This document shows, in pieces, positions 11,477 through 23,449 of a stretch of 64,000 bases of DNA. The notes below the pieces were generated by a model. It searched no databases, was not told the DNA's origin, and was given only the letters and a program-made list of their open reading frames with translations. How positions within the stretch are numbered: position 1 is the first letter of the stretch; the number at the start of each line of letters is the position of its first letter. Both the position numbers and the translations under genes were made by a program. Source of the DNA: Hyperoodon ampullatus (Eukaryota; Chordata; Mammalia; Artiodactyla; Ziphiidae); contig OX457061.1 of NCBI GenBank assembly GCA_949752795.1, positions 37,418,338 through 37,482,337 of the forward strand. Direction: 5' to 3'.

Positions 11477-11782
11477 TTTTGGCCGTGTTAGGTCTGTTGC
11501 TGTGCGCGGGCTTTCTCTATTTGCATTTGCGGCGAGTGGGGGCTACTCTTCGTTGTGGTGCATGTGCTTCTCATTCCGGTGGTTTCTCTTGTTGCAGAGC
11601 ATGGACTCTAGGCGCACAGGCTTCAGTAGTTGTGGCACGTGGGCTCTAGAGCACAGGCTCAGTAGTTGTGGTGCATGGACTTAGTTGCTCTGCGGCATGT
11701 GGGATCTTCCCGGACCAGGGCTCGAACCCGTGTCCCCTGAATTGGCAGGCGGATTCTGAACCACTGCACCACCAGGGAAGTC
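11477..11782 (-). mobile_element. CHR-type SINE (long form) with 16-base target-site duplication
   Basis: Reverse-orientation SINE from 'ggccgtgttaggtctgttgc' to 'caccagggaagtc'. CTCTCCACTGCCTTTT flanks it exactly at 11461..11476 and 11783..11798. The frames 11391..11684 and 11452..11649 are SINE by-products. Confidence 0.94.
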
Positions 11783-11839
11783 CTCTCCACTGCCTTTTAA
11801 CAATCAAGTACTGCCCCTTTGATGCTCATGTCATTGTAT

Positions 11840-12395
11840 TTGCTCACTCAGCAAATATTTGAGGGCGTCCTACGAGCCAGGCACTGTTTTAGGAACTCAA
11901 ATCCACCAGTTGAAAACCCCTGCCCTCATTGGGTATAATTTAGTGAGTACGTACTATTTTATGTAATAAATGCTGTGAAAGGAAGAAAAAGTTGGGGGTG
12001 GGGAGGGAGTGTTCAGGATCACTGGCTGAAGGGAGGCGGCTTCAGTTAGACCCTACTGAGAACTTGAGATTTGAGCAAAGACTTGATGGAGGTGAGGCAG
12101 TTGGTGAGTGGATGTCTGGAGGAGTGTCCTGGTGGAAGAAATGGCCAAAGCAGAGGCCTGGCAGCTCCTGCCCGCTGTGATGGGGACTACCCTAGAAGCC
12201 AGTGTGGTTGGAGCAGAGTGAGCAATGGGGAGTCCTTGGCCAGGGGCAGGGAGGAAGGGGGCCAGATGGTCTAGGGCCCAGTAGGCCACTCTGGGAACTT
12301 TGGCCTTGACTTTGAGTGCCATTGCAGGGACTTGAGCAGAAGGAGGGTGTGATTTGATTTATGTGTTGAAAGGATCACACAGGCTGTTGAATTGA
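11840..12395 (-). repeat. L2 LINE 3' relic, antisense
   Basis: The order 'agcaaatatttgagggcgtc', 'gagccaggcactgttttagg', 'ctgccctcattgggtata' and later 'gccagtgtggttggagcaga' is that of the L2 3' region on the opposite strand. The frames here are chance. Confidence 0.75.
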
Positions 12396-13640
12396 GAATC
12401 CTTTATTTGACTATTCCACTGAATTAGGTTTCTTTTCCGTCAAAAGGACATAAACCAAATACAACCTGGCTGAAGAAAAGAAAAAAATCTATTGGCTCAT
12501 GTTGAAAAGCCCCAGGTATTTTGGTTTCCGGAATGGCTGGAACTAGGTGTTCAAATGATGTCGGGAGGCTGTCACTTGTCATCTCTTGGCTCTGCTTTCT
12601 CCTTTCTGTGTTAGCTCTGTTCTCAAGCTGGTGAAGGGATATAGCTTTGCAACTCCAGCAGAAAGAGAATACCTCTTTCTTGATAATTCCAGCAAAAGCT
12701 CTGGCCTAGTGTCTCCTGGGCCTAAATTGGGTCAGGTGCTGAAGCCAGTCTTTGTAACTCTGACTGCCCAAGGCCTGGACCAGGTCCTTATCTTTGGAGG
12801 GTGGAGAAGGGAAGTTTTTGTGTGTATGTTTTAACTGTGAAATATAAATATGTGAAGTACAGAAATGCATCTGTATTAATAAAATGTATCTATACAGTTT
12901 AAAGAATAATAAAATGAACACAGATGTAAAGCTAAGGCATAGACTCTTACCAGTACTTTGGAAGCCCTCTCTGTGCCTGGGGAGGAAGGAGGTGGTTTCC
13001 AAAGCAAAGTCAGGCTGCTCCTCCTAGAAGGAGGAGGAACGAATGAATGTTGGACCAGCGTCTGTTGTTTCACAGATGTCCACTACAGACCTTCCACTGC
13101 CTTCTTTGCTGTCACTTTGTAACTTCCCTGTTTCTCTTGTTCATTAAAATCTTGAAACCCCCCAACTAACTGTCTTCTCAAATCATGCCTTTACTTCAGG
13201 GGGCTCTGTCCAGATCTCTAAAACTATCAGTTTCTTGACCTTTTATCTAGTCACCTTCCCCTTTTTTCCAGTTCATTTGTCCTCTCCCCCGGCCACATCC
13301 CTGCATTATAATACCTACAACTGTTCCTGCCCTGAAATAATGCCATTACAAAGCTCTTATCTTGCCGTGCCCTCCTCCCAGTCAGTGAGAACTGCCTACA
13401 CCTGTTCCCTGACCCCTTGATTTCACCTGCCTCCTTTAGATTCCACGGCTTAACTTGTCAGTTGCTCCTGCCACTGTCCTTAATGCAGTTCCTTTGCTCT
13501 CCTTTTACATCCAACTTGGGTCATTCCATTTGTTCCTGTCTTTTGCCTGCACCTCAGGTGCGGAGGTACCTTGAGAGTTGCTGCCAGTGTAACCTCACAG
13601 CTTCCAAGCACAGTTGGGGCCTCGGTGGTGCTGAGCCATC
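12396..13640. other. Intron 1, no gene; possible old repeat
   Basis: 12450..12640 ('tattggctcatgttgaaaag', 'gctgtcacttgtcatctctt') resembles an old interspersed repeat I cannot name. The rest is pyrimidine-rich and unremarkable. Confidence 0.35.
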
Positions 13641-13760
13641 CTTTCTTTCTTTCTTTTCTTTTTTTTTTTTTTAATGTGGGATTCTAGTTCCCCGACCAGT
13701 TGCCCGCGCCCCCTGCATTGGAAGTGCAGAGTCTTAACCACTGGACTGCCAGGGAGGTCC
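13641..13760 (-). mobile_element. Short tRNA-derived SINE
   Basis: A T-run leads to 'atgtgggattctagttcccc', and the element ends 'ggactgccagggaggtccc'. GCCATCCTT occurs on both sides (about 13635 and 13766), a likely target-site duplication. Confidence 0.88.
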
Positions 13761-14084
13761 CATGGGCCATCCTTCCTTTCCACAGAGGCTCCCACTCTGT
13801 ACTGTGGCTGATCTGAAGCTTTTCTCTGCTCCTCACACCTTCCACGTCCCTACCCCACCCTCCTGTTCTGCTGATAGCCTCACTTTCTACCTTAGAGAAG
13901 ACAGAAGCCACTGTAAAAGAACTTCCTTTCACCAAACTCAAAATGATCAGAATCTGTGGCCGCCCTTTCTTTGCCCCCAGTTGCTAAGGCTGATCCTGGA
14001 GTGTATGGCCCGCCGCCTCTGGCCTCTTAGAGACCCTGCTGTCACTCCTGTGTCTTCAGACTATCAACTGGCTCATTCCCATCA

Positions 14085-14439
14085 AAAAAATTTTTTTTAA
14101 TTTTTAAATTGAAGTATAGTTGATTAACAATGTGTTAGTTTCAGGTGTACAGCAAAGTGATTCAGTTATATATATATATATCAGTATAAAACTGAATCAC
14201 TGCTGTACACCTGATATATATATATGATATATATAAATATTTCAGATTCTTTCCCCTTGTAAGTTATTACAAAATACTCAGTATAGTCACCTGTGCTATA
14301 CAGTAGGTCCTTGTTGGTTATCTACTTTATATATATACTAGTGTGTATTTCGATCCCAACCTCATTTATCCCTCCCCCTTCCCCTTTCCCCTTTGGTGAC
14401 CATAAGTTTGTTTTCTATGTCTGTGGGTCTGTTTCTGCG
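14085..14439 (-). mobile_element. L1 3' end with an internal inverted repeat
   Basis: Text such as 'tgaagtatagttgattaaca' and 'gtgctatacagtaggtcctt' is the cetartiodactyl L1 3' UTR in reverse. Near-identical 'ttcccatcaa/ttcccattaa' at 14076 and 14440 may be its target-site duplication. Within it, 14141..14170 reappears as its reverse complement at 14185..14214, around an AT-rich centre. Confidence 0.78.
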
Positions 14440-14769
14440 TTCCCATTAATGTTTCAACATGCTCAAGTTGCTCTCATTTCTAAAACAAACCAAGTAAAGA
14501 AAACTGTTGTGATGCTTCCTTCTCCTCCATCTCATGTCCTAGAGATTTGCTCCTCTTGTCTCTAGGTTTGCTCCTCTTGTCTCTACTTCCTAACCTCTGG
14601 CTTACTTCTCAGCCGACTGCTGTCTGGTTTCTGGCTTTACTACTCAAGGTGCCTCGTGACTTCCTTATTGCTAAATCCAGTAGACGCTTCACATCCTTAT
14701 CTTCCCTGACCTCTTGGTAGGTAGCACTTGATCCTGTTGAGTAACCCGCTGCTTGAAACTCTCCTCACT
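14440..14769. other. Intron 1, nothing identified
   Basis: Pyrimidine-rich intronic sequence with a short local duplication: 'tttgctcctcttgtctct' occurs twice near 14545..14585. Confidence 0.35.
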
Positions 14770-15005
14770 GGGATTTGTGTTTTAGAGCGTGTGCACTCTG
14801 GAGCCAGGTTGTCTGGATTTTAATCCCAGCTCCACTACTTACAGTCTTTGTGACAGTAAATTATTTAACCTCTCTGAGCCTCAGTTTCCTCCTCTGTGAA
14901 AGGGGATAACAAGTACCTGCATCACAGGGTTGATATGAAGATCCATTGCGTTCATATTTAGAGGAGTGCCTGATGCATAGTGAGCCTTTAGTAACTGTGA
15001 GACGG
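14770..15005 (+). repeat. MIR SINE relic, nearly complete
   Basis: The order 'actctggagccaggttgtct', 'cccagctccactacttacag', 'cctctgagcctcagtttcct' and 'cacagggttgatatgaagat' follows the MIR consensus almost end to end in sense orientation. A (GGT)n tract follows at 15003..15020. Confidence 0.85.
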
Positions 15006-15020
15006 TGGTGGTGGTGGTGA

Positions 15021-15999
15021 TTCCCCGATACTGACCTCTCCACATTTTCTTTGTACATTTTTGCCTATTCTTTGTCAGTTTCAGTATCGGTTGTGGTCTG
15101 GTCAGGAAATAAAAACCACTGTAGGTTTTTCAAACTGAGAGACTTAATACAGGGAATTAGCTACATAGGTGCTGGGAAACATGTGAAGTCAAGCAGAGGA
15201 CAGGGAGGTAACCCAGAGAGTAGCGATAGCAGGAAACTGCAGTCACCCTCAGGGCTGGGGGGGGAGTCAATGGGAGGAGGTGACATTAGAAGAATCCTGG
15301 AGCTTCTGTGGGAACTAGACCATGGCAGGGCTGCTCAACAAGAGCAGGGACCGCAGGCGGAGGGAGCCCTGGAGAGGAAGCAGCTAAGGCCAGGGATGCT
15401 GTCTGAACCAGAGAGGAGGGGTTGGGGTAGGGGAGAAGCTCCCTGGCTTCTCTCCTCCTCCTGCTTTTGGTCTTTCACCTGTGTCATCCATGGCCCAGAT
15501 AGCTTCCTTGGTGGACATGTGACCCTAGCAGAGGCAAATAGCCAAACAGAGATTTGCTCGGATGGCTGCTGGGGGAAAGAATCTCTCTTTTTGTTGGATT
15601 GTGAGCCTTTGTTTCTTGTGATGTGGAGAGTGCCTGCTTAAGAATGAAGCCAGAGAGGAATGTGGAGCTGGAGAAAAAGAGGGCGACAGGCCCTGAAGCT
15701 TCCTTGAATCCCGGATCCACCTGTGCCAGCTGTGCCTGAAGCTGGCACTGCTCCGCAGGCATCCTGGTTACAGGAGGTCATGAATGCCCTTTTGTTTATA
15801 CTATTCAATTTGATTTGATTTGTCACTTGAAACTTAAAAAAAAAAAAGACCAAATACGTCGACCTTAAAATGTTAAGTGAAAATTAAGTTTTACTTTGGG
15901 ATCGTTAAGAGGAGGTTGCTTAGTTCCTATTGGTCAGCCCCACTCTCAGAGTGTATTATCTGCAGATCAGCTTTGGTGGCAGAGGTGTGTTTTCACCAG
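15021..15999. other. Intron 1, no gene supported
   Basis: A 196-codon plus frame (15051..15641) is open but has no recognisable domain, no splice context and a poorly supported start. Text near 15100..15300 ('gacttaatacagggaattag') resembles an old interspersed repeat. An A-run lies at 15837..15848. Confidence 0.4.
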
Positions 16000-16330
16000 G
16001 TCCTTGAAGTCTGAGGAGGCTTTTGGGTGCAGAAGGCGTCAGGGCCAGGGGAGCAGCTTGAGCAAAGCTCCTGAGATGGAAAAGACTTGTGCCTGCTGGG
16101 GTTGCACTGTGTCGGGTCATGTGTTGGGAGTGGGTTTGGAGAGTCTAGAGGTGGGGATTAGTGAGAGAGGAGGTGGGAAGACACAGCAGGAGGAGGCTGT
16201 GACTGCTCCGAATGCTCTGATGTGGAGGTTAGCTTTTATTCTTTAGGCAGGAGCCAGCCGTAGAGGGTTTTTGAGCAGGGGAATGTGTGATCAGTGCTTG
16301 GGATGGGGAGAGACTGGCAGTGAAAGAGGT
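16000..16330 (-). repeat. L2 LINE relic, antisense
   Basis: 'ggggagcagcttgagcaaag', 'tggaggttagcttttattct' and 'gtttttgagcaggggaatgt' follow the L2 3' region on the opposite strand. Confidence 0.65.
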
Positions 16331-17053
16331 AAGTTAGAAATGTGTCCGTTTGGTTTAGGTTGGAGTTGTCGCCTGGAAGAACAAAGAACAGAAAATGTAA
16401 AGATGACTAGTTACGGTACAGTGGGGATGACTGGTTGTTTTCTAGTCTAGGAGACTGGTGCCGACTGGTGCCCTCACTGAGGGGGGAACACAGATTGCGA
16501 AGCAAGTGTGAGCAAGTGTAAAAGTGACTAGAATGCAGTGTGAAGTCAGGAGCTGGGTCAGAGTTTGTCTGAACAGTGCCTTTGAAAGCCCACTCAGACT
16601 TCAAGGCTTAGCGCACATGCTGCCTCCGGGCAGCTCTTCTGTATTATATAAATGTGTAACCCCAGCAGATCCAAAGAGAGATGGGAGTGGAAGATGTAGA
16701 GGTTGAGGTCAGAATTTAAACAAAGTGAATATTAGCAATCAAATGTGAGGCGGGAGGTCGTAGCAGTTCGTAGTAAGAAGGGTGGTAGCTTGGGGAAAAA
16801 GCAGGGTTGAGGGAAGGTCTTTAGGACAGGGGAGAGTTGGGGGTTAGTGGAGGTTACGGGGAAGAAGGCAGATAAGAGTCTCTCAAAATAAATACATAAA
16901 TAACAGCTTGGCGAAGGTGCAGTAGTTCATGTATGAGCAATTGGGTTTGTTTACTAGATTCTAGAGGGGGTCATATGCTCTCTCCTGTTTGCCTTGCCCA
17001 GCAGAATTCCTCATTTTGGCTGCCACAGAGCAGGGATCAGGAATTATTGTCGT

Positions 17054-17060
<7 letters not shown>
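16331..17060. other. Intron 1, nothing identified
   Basis: Purine-rich intronic sequence without recognisable repeats or exons. Confidence 0.35.
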
Positions 17061-17086
<26 letters not shown>

Positions 17087-17087
17087 T
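17061..17087. repeat. (TG)n microsatellite
   Basis: About 13 TG units with an imperfect TG-rich lead-in from 17051. The frames crossing it in either direction are by-products. Confidence 0.95.
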
Positions 17088-17219
17088 TGGGGGTAGGAGG
17101 AGACAAGGGCAAGAGGCACATGCAAAAAAGATGTTTCAGGGGTCCTGTTTGAGAAAAGGCACAGAGGCGGGAAAAGCACACGGCATGTTTGGGCAGCAGA
17201 GTGCAGGCACTTTCCAAAA

Positions 17220-17390
17220 CTTGAATCTCTTGAGTGTCTGCTGCATGCCTGGCTCTGTGCTGGATGTTGGGGACGTTGAGAAAGATAAAAAAAAGTACTC
17301 TCTCTTGAGCGGGTCATCGTCCAGTGCAGAAGAGAGACATATATCCAGATGGTTGCAATAGAATATGAAAAATGCTAGATATATTTACTA
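17220..17390 (-). repeat. L2-like relic, antisense
   Basis: 'tgtctgctgcatgcctggct', followed by 'ctctgtgctggatgttgggg', resembles the start of antisense L2. Confidence 0.5.
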
Positions 17391-17765
17391 GTTCTGAGGC
17401 CTTGGGCAAGTTTCTTGACCTGGTAACGCCTCAGCGTCTCCCTAGTTAAATTTTGGATTATTTTGCGGTGGTGTTCTGAAGATTAAATGAGTGGGGGTTT
17501 TTTGTGGGTTTTTTTTAATGTTTATTTATTTGGCTGCGCCAGATCTTAGTTGTGGCACATGGGATCTTCATTGCCATGTGTGGGATCTTTCAGTTGTGGC
17601 ATGCGGGATCTAGTTCCTTGACCAGGGATTGAACCTGGGCCCCCTGCATTGGGAGCACGGAGTCTTAGCCCCTGGACCACCAGGGAAGTCCCTTAAATGA
17701 GTGTTTAGAATAGTGTCTGGCACACAGTAAGTACTATGAAAACGCTAGGTGTTGTTATTGCCTTA
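17391..17765 (+). repeat. MIR relic split by a SINE
   Basis: The left part (17391..17493, 'gccttgggcaagtttcttga') and right part (17693..17765, 'gtgtctggcacacagtaagt') are consecutive pieces of one MIR element. The SINE at 17494..17692 inserted between them, giving a clear relative age. Confidence 0.78.
17494..17692 (-). mobile_element. tRNA-derived SINE inserted in a MIR
   Basis: Reverse-orientation SINE with 'ggctgcgccagatcttagtt' and end 'ccaccagggaagtccc'. The 11-base TTAAATGAGTG is duplicated at 17483..17493 and 17693..17703. Confidence 0.92.
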
Positions 17766-18374
17766 GAAGCAATAACTGGGACCTCTGGGAGCCTGTACAG
17801 AACACGTACCTCGGTCATCCCCACCCCAGTGAGGGACCTGGGGTCTTCAAACAGCAGCCCTTGTCAGTCATTGGTTGAGCGCCCCATGGATGGGGTGTTT
17901 GGGCATTAATGCCCAAGCACTTTCCAGCCTGCCCCATGGGTGGGCGAAGCAGGTTGAGCAGCCGGGGGAGCAGTCGGGCCAAGAAGTGCGGGCGCTGGCG
18001 TGGAAGTCAGGCCAGTGGGCACTGAACTGGCCAGTGAGAGGGGATAGGTGGACACCCATGACATGTGCACGGTTATTATGGAAATAACATGTAGGGAGTG
18101 GGGCAAGGAGTGACTGTGCTCAGGAGGGTGGTGGCTTTTCCAAAGGAGATGGTATTTGAGCCGGAGAGTGAAGAAGTAGATATTTCCCAAATGGACAGAG
18201 GCAGGAGGAGTAGCTGGAGCAGAAGACCCAGCCTGTGCCAGAGCTTGGCAGTGTCAGTCTGCAGGTGTGGAGGGTGAGGGAGGCAGTTTCACAGGGGCTG
18301 TGACCTCCTGGATTCAGGGGTGTACTGGTCAGGAGTCTTGTTTGCAAACAATAGGAATCTTACTCACACTACTT
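17766..18374. other. Intron 1, no gene; L2-like relic inside
   Basis: 18120..18300 ('aaaggagatggtatttgagc', 'gaccagcctgtgcc'-like text) resembles antisense L2. The rest is unidentified. Confidence 0.4.
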
Positions 18375-18672
18375 TAAGCAATACCATACGCACATACCAT
18401 AAAATCCACCTTTTAAAAATATACAATGTAGTGATTTTTAGTATATTCACAAGATTTTACAACTGCCACCATTATCTAATTCCAGAGGGTTTTTGTCAGC
18501 CCAAAAAGACACTTCATACTCAGTAGCAGACGCTCCATTTTCCCCACTCTCAACCCCTGGCAGTCACTAATCTGCTTTTGCTCTCTATGAATTTGCCTAT
18601 TCTGGATATTTCATAAAAATGGGATCATAGAATATGTGGCCTTTTGTGTCTGGCTCCTTGCACTTAGCCTAA

Positions 18673-18996
18673 TTTTTTTTATTAATTTATTTATTTTTGG
18701 CTGTGTTGGGTTTTCGTTGCTGCGCGTGGGCTTTCTCTAGTTGTGGCGAGCGGGGGCTACTCTTCATTGTGGTGCTCTGGCTTCTCATTGCGGTGGCTTC
18801 TCTTGTTGCAGAGTACAGGCTCTAGGCATGCAGGTTTCAATAGTTGTGGCTCATGGGCTCTCAAGTGCAGGCTCAGTAGTTGCGGCGCACGGGCTTAGTT
18901 GCTCTGCAGCACGTGGGATCTTCCTGGACCTGGGGCTGAACCCGTGTCCCCTGCATTGCCAGGTGGATTCTTAACCACTGTGCCACCAGGGAAGTC
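18673..18996 (-). mobile_element. CHR-type SINE (long form)
   Basis: Reverse SINE from 'ttggctgtgttgggttttcg' to 'ccaccagggaagtcc', inside the old L1. Confidence 0.92.
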
Positions 18997-19006
18997 CCAG
19001 GATATT

Positions 19007-19046
<40 letters not shown>

Positions 19047-19310
19047 TGGCTGTGTTGGGTCTTCGTTTCTGTGCGAGGGCTTTCTCTAGTTGCGGCGAGC
19101 GGGGGCCACTCTTCATCGTGGTGTGCGGGCCTCTCACTATCGCAGCCTCTCTTGTTGCAGAGCACAGGCTCCAGACGTGCAGGCTCAGTAGTTGTGGCTC
19201 ACGGGCCCAATTGCTCCGCGGCATGTGGGATCTTCCCAGACCAGGGCTCGAACCTGCGTCCCCTGCATTGGCAGGCAGATTCTCAACCACTGCGCCACCA
19301 GGGAAGCCCC
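19007..19310 (-). mobile_element. CHR-type SINE (long form), abutting the previous one
   Basis: A TTTA-repeat tail (about 19007..19045) leads into a reverse SINE ending 'gccaccagggaagccccc'. CCAGGATATT at 18997..19006 and 19311..19320 is its target-site duplication. It therefore landed immediately beside the earlier SINE. Confidence 0.93.
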
Positions 19311-20270
19311 CCAGGATATTCTTTTTTAAAACTGAAAAATATTCCGTTTTATGTATATACCATTTTTTTAAATCAGTTATCTATTGATGGACATTTAGGT
19401 TGCTTCTACCTCTTGGCTCTTGTGACTAATGTTGCAGTGGACATGGATGTGCAAATATCTCTCCGAGATCCTGTTTTCAATTCTTTTGGACATATAAACT
19501 CAAATGTTTATATATAAAAACTGGACCATATGGTAATTCTATTTTTAAATTTTGAGGAACTTCCATACTGTTTTCTATAGTGACTGCACCATTTTACAGT
19601 TGCACTAACAGTGCACAAGGATTCCAATTTCTCTGCCTCCTCACCAACGCTTGTTAGTTATTTTCTATTCTTTTGATAGTGGCCATCCTAATGGGTAGGA
19701 GGTTATATCTCACTGTGGTTTTGATTTGTGTTTCTCTGATGATTAGGGATGCTGAGCATCTTTTCATATGCTTGTTGGCTATTTGTATATCGTCTTTGGA
19801 GAAATGTCTATTCAAGTCCTTTGCTCATTTTAAAATCAGATTATTTGATTTTTTTATTGTTGAGTTGTAGGAGTTCTTTTTATATTCTGGATATTAACCC
19901 CTTACCAGATATATGATTTGCAAATGTTTTGTCCTATTCCATAGTTTACCTTTTAACTCTCTTGATTGTGTCCTTTGCACAAAAGTTTTTAAGTTTGATA
20001 TAGTCCCATTTGTCTATTTTTGCTTTCGTTGCCTGTTTTTAGTGTCATATCCAAGAAATCACTGCCAAGTCCAGTGTCATGAAGCTTTTCGCCCTATGTT
20101 TTCTTCTAGAAGTTTTATAGTTTTGGGTCTTAGGTTTAGGTTTTTAATCCATTTTGAGTTAATTTTTGTATATGGTGTAAGATGAGGGTCCAGTTTCATT
20201 CTTTTGTGTGTGGATATCCAATTTTCCCAGTATTACTTGCTGAAAAGACTGTTCTTTACCCTTTGAGGGT

Positions 20271-21579
20271 GTATATACTTTTAAATCTAATTTCTAACTA
20301 GAATCGATAAACCATATTAATACTTGAAGTGCTAACATGAATTTTGTACATGTGTTTGAGTGACTTCTCTGTACTATGTGCTGTGTGAGGCATTATGTTC
20401 CTTGGGAGTTAAGATATCTACATTTTGGAAATAACATTAGCCTGGGACAGGTCAGGTCTCAGACATTCCAGGTGAAAGATGTCCTACTGTAATTAGAATA
20501 AAAATGGTTGTGGAATAGTTGTTTTATTGCAAAAATGGAAACCTAGACCTTCTTTTGGGCTATTTAATTCGAGCAGAGGTATGTTCTAAGGAACTGGGCT
20601 TATTATCATCTTGCTGTATCAGCATCTGTGCTGCAAAAATGTAATATAGCAGGCTTTTTCTGCACTGTCCGGTCCAGTAAATCTTGTTTATTTCATGACT
20701 TGCTCAGCAATTGTGAAGGACACTTGGACTTTTTTTTTTCATTTCTCAAAGATTTATATAAGCCTCTCTGTGCCATGCTCAGGAGATACACAGATGAACA
20801 GATGGCCTTACCTTTTAGCTACCCAAGGTCCAGGAAGGGAGACAAAGAAATATAAGTGAGTCATTGCTGTTTAACATGATGACAGGGGTATGTGCAGAAT
20901 GCCATGGGGGTAATCTGAGTGATTTATTAGCGTTAAAGACATTTTTGAGTGAAGCACATTGGAAGGAGGTCTTGGGTTACCTGTTATAGGTAACAATGGT
21001 CAATGTTGGGATATGAGTGAGAATTTGAATTTGAATCCAAGATTCGCCATGTAATTTGTGGGACCCAGTGCAAAATTAAAATTCTTATCCCCCTGTTAAA
21101 AAACATTATTAAGAATTTCATGATAGTGACAGCAGAGCATTAAACCCAGTATGGAACCCTTCTGAGTATAGGATCCTCGTGAAGCTGGCCCTGAGTATAT
21201 CCTTTGGAGGTACTGGTTTCCAGGTCCTGTTAAAATCACCTCTTACCCATCTTGGTGTTCTGGGTCAGGACTGCTACCATCCTGAGGGTGTGTTGCAGTG
21301 AGTTGGGGTCCCCAAGGCTTGCTTCTCCAGTCTGGGTTGACTGTGGAGCTTGCCTGGAACACTCCATCCCCTGTCAGCATTCTAGCATCTTAACACGGTC
21401 TCCTGTATGCCCAGCCTTTCATGTTTAACATACACTTGGGGCTGTTGTCATTTCCCTAACTGTTGCTTCTCTTCTCTTTTCCTTTTGTTCTGATTTCTTC
21501 CCCATCGAGGGTGTCCAGCATATGCCCCCTCAGTTATCCTCACCTTTACCCAGAGATAATAGTAACATGTGTTCACAAG
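20271..21579. other. Intron 1, nothing identified
   Basis: No repeat or exon was recognised. A T-run lies at about 20731..20739. Confidence 0.35.
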
Positions 21580-21810
21580 GTCCTTGTGAACCTTTGGGGA
21601 GCACTTCCTTTGGTTGGGAGCTGTACTGCATCATCTTGAAGCACTCCCCAAGTTACTGTCTCCTTCCCCTTTGACAGCTGGGGAAATGTAGGCTTTGAAA
21701 GGTGAAGTAACTTGTTCAAAGTCACAGAGCTAGATGAGCGTGGGGCTGGGATTTGAACTTGGGTTTGTTCAACTTTAGAGCCCACTCTCTTCACCACCAC
21801 CACTGCTACA
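21580..21810 (-). repeat. MIR SINE relic, antisense
   Basis: 'gtgaagtaacttgttcaaag', 'tcacagagctagatgagcg' and 'tgggatttgaacttgggttt' form the antisense MIR core. Confidence 0.8.
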
Positions 21811-22219
21811 AATCGGCATCCTTTTCCAAACCTGCTTCCCACTCTTTCGAGTGCTTACATGCATTAGACACTGTAGGTTGCATTTCTTATGCAAAGCACA
21901 GTTTCAGGCCAAGGGAAATGAAACCAGCCCCTTCTGTATCTTAGGCTGTGTTTCTTCCCTCCTCTGTTTCTGGTTTTTTCAGCCTCTTACTCCTCACTGT
22001 AAGCAGTCTCCCTTGTGAGAGAAGTTTCCCAAGGCTTGCTGCCTTCTGCCTGCTCACTCTCCCGTCACTGCCAGGCTCCTTGGATGAGCGGCCTTTGTGC
22101 ACCGCTTCCATCTGCCTCGCCATCTGCCTCCTCTTGCCTCAGCCTCGAGCCCCATGGGCCAGGTCCTGCCTCTACCACTCACAGCTCACGGAGAACTGCA
22201 GTGGCTGTTTTTATGCTGT
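21811..22219. other. Intron 1, nothing identified
   Basis: A 137-codon frame (21948..22361) runs through here into the next MIR and has no recognisable domain; treated as chance. Confidence 0.35.
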
Positions 22220-22410
22220 AGCATCCCAGGCCTTTAGAGCTGCAGAGGGCTTGGTGGTCACTCCCTCCAATACCCTCTTTTTACAATGGAGGAAACTGTG
22301 GCCCAGGGAGAGAAGTGATTTATCAGATCAGGGTAACCAAGCTAGTTTGTGGCAGAGCTGAGGTTAGGACCCAGGTTTCCAGACCTTTGGTTCAGTGCTC
22401 ATTTTCCTTG
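22220..22410 (-). repeat. MIR SINE relic, antisense
   Basis: 'aatggaggaaactgtggccc', 'gtggcagagctgaggttagg' and 'acccaggtttccagaccttt' match antisense MIR. Confidence 0.78.
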
Positions 22411-22474
22411 ACTGACATCATTAGCCAACTTCCCCTCAATGCTTTTTTCCCCATCTTTTTTCTCAGGGTCTTAC

Positions 22475-23275
22475 TCTGTTCACTGCTATATTCCCCAGCC
22501 CAGTGCCTGGCACATAGCAGATGCTTCATTCACTGAATGAATTGATTCTCTCCTCTCTTGGCCCTCCCCTGGTCTGCCCCTGCTTCTCTGGACCCTCCTC
22601 TTTTTTTTTTTTTTTTTTCTGATCTCTAACTGTGAGCCCACCCAGCCATGGTTCCTGGCCTCTGCTAGTTCCTTATGTACCATCTCTGGATGGACTTTAC
22701 TGCTGCAGCAGGGCTTAGGATTCCCACATCTTCATTTCTAGACCCATCTTTCTAAGTATTTCTGTGATTCTTGTTTTTAGCACGTTATAATCACTCCACG
22801 GTGAGAGTATTTAAAAACCATGCGTTTCTTCACCTCCCCTTTTAAATATCCCACTTTTGTATATAACATCACTGTTCTTTAATGTCTATCTTCATTTCCA
22901 TTGTCATTGTGAATATCCTAATCAAGATGTATGATTATCTAACTGGTTTTCCTGCTTTGAGTCAGTCAGGTCCCTCCTCCCCAATCTATTTTATTCTAAA
23001 CACTGTAGCCAGAATTCACCTTCCTAAAATATTGTATGTGTCATTCCCCTCTTTGGAGACCTTTCCACTGCTTACACAGTAATGGTCTGAGTCCTTAGTC
23101 TGGCCTTCTGTGATCAGGTACCTATTTACCTCTCTGATCCTCTCCTAGGAAGTGATGTCCCTGCCAAAGGATTTTACTCATGAGCTGCCTGGCATATCAT
23201 GTGAATTCTTGCTTGCCCACCTTTGCTGAGCTTTTGTCCTCTGTGTGCCTTTCCAGCTGCCCCCTGCTATTGCCA
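22475..23275 (+). repeat. L2 LINE relics, sense
   Basis: The piece at 22475..22545 ('cagtgcctggcacatagcag', 'attcactgaatgaat') and a longer piece at about 22960..23275 resemble L2 3' sequence in sense orientation. The stretch between them (including a T-run at about 22601..22618) is not identified. Confidence 0.5.
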
Positions 23276-23283
23276 TAGACCTT

Positions 23284-23445
23284 TGCTATTCAAGGTGTGG
23301 TCCATGGACTAGTGGCATTAGCATCACCTGGGAGCTTGTTGGAAATACAGAATCTCAGGCCTAATTCCAGACCTACTGAATCAGAACATGCATTTTGACG
23401 TGATCCCTAAGTCATTGTATGCACATTAAAAATAGAGAAGCACTG
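23284..23445 (+). repeat. MER5A hAT relic
   Basis: 'gcatcacctgggagcttgtt', 'ggaaatacagaatctcaggc' and 'cctactgaatcagaacatgc' follow MER5A closely. Confidence 0.82.
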
Positions 23446-23449
23446 TTTT

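Larger units (their letters stand above)
18375..20270 (-). mobile_element. Old L1 (L1M-type), antisense, interrupted by two SINEs
   Basis: The left part is an antisense 3' UTR ('ccctggcagtcactaatctg', 'tatgaatttgcctattctgg'). After two SINE insertions, the right part continues with antisense C-terminal ORF2 text ('ggagaaatgtctattcaagt', 'tttgagttaatttttgtata'). The frames are riddled with stops, so it is long dead. It ends near 'cagtattacttgctgaaaag'. Confidence 0.85.

Noticed and set aside
15051..15641. 196-codon plus frame in intron 1
   Set aside because: No recognisable domain, no splice signals that would make it an exon, and overlap with repeat-like text.
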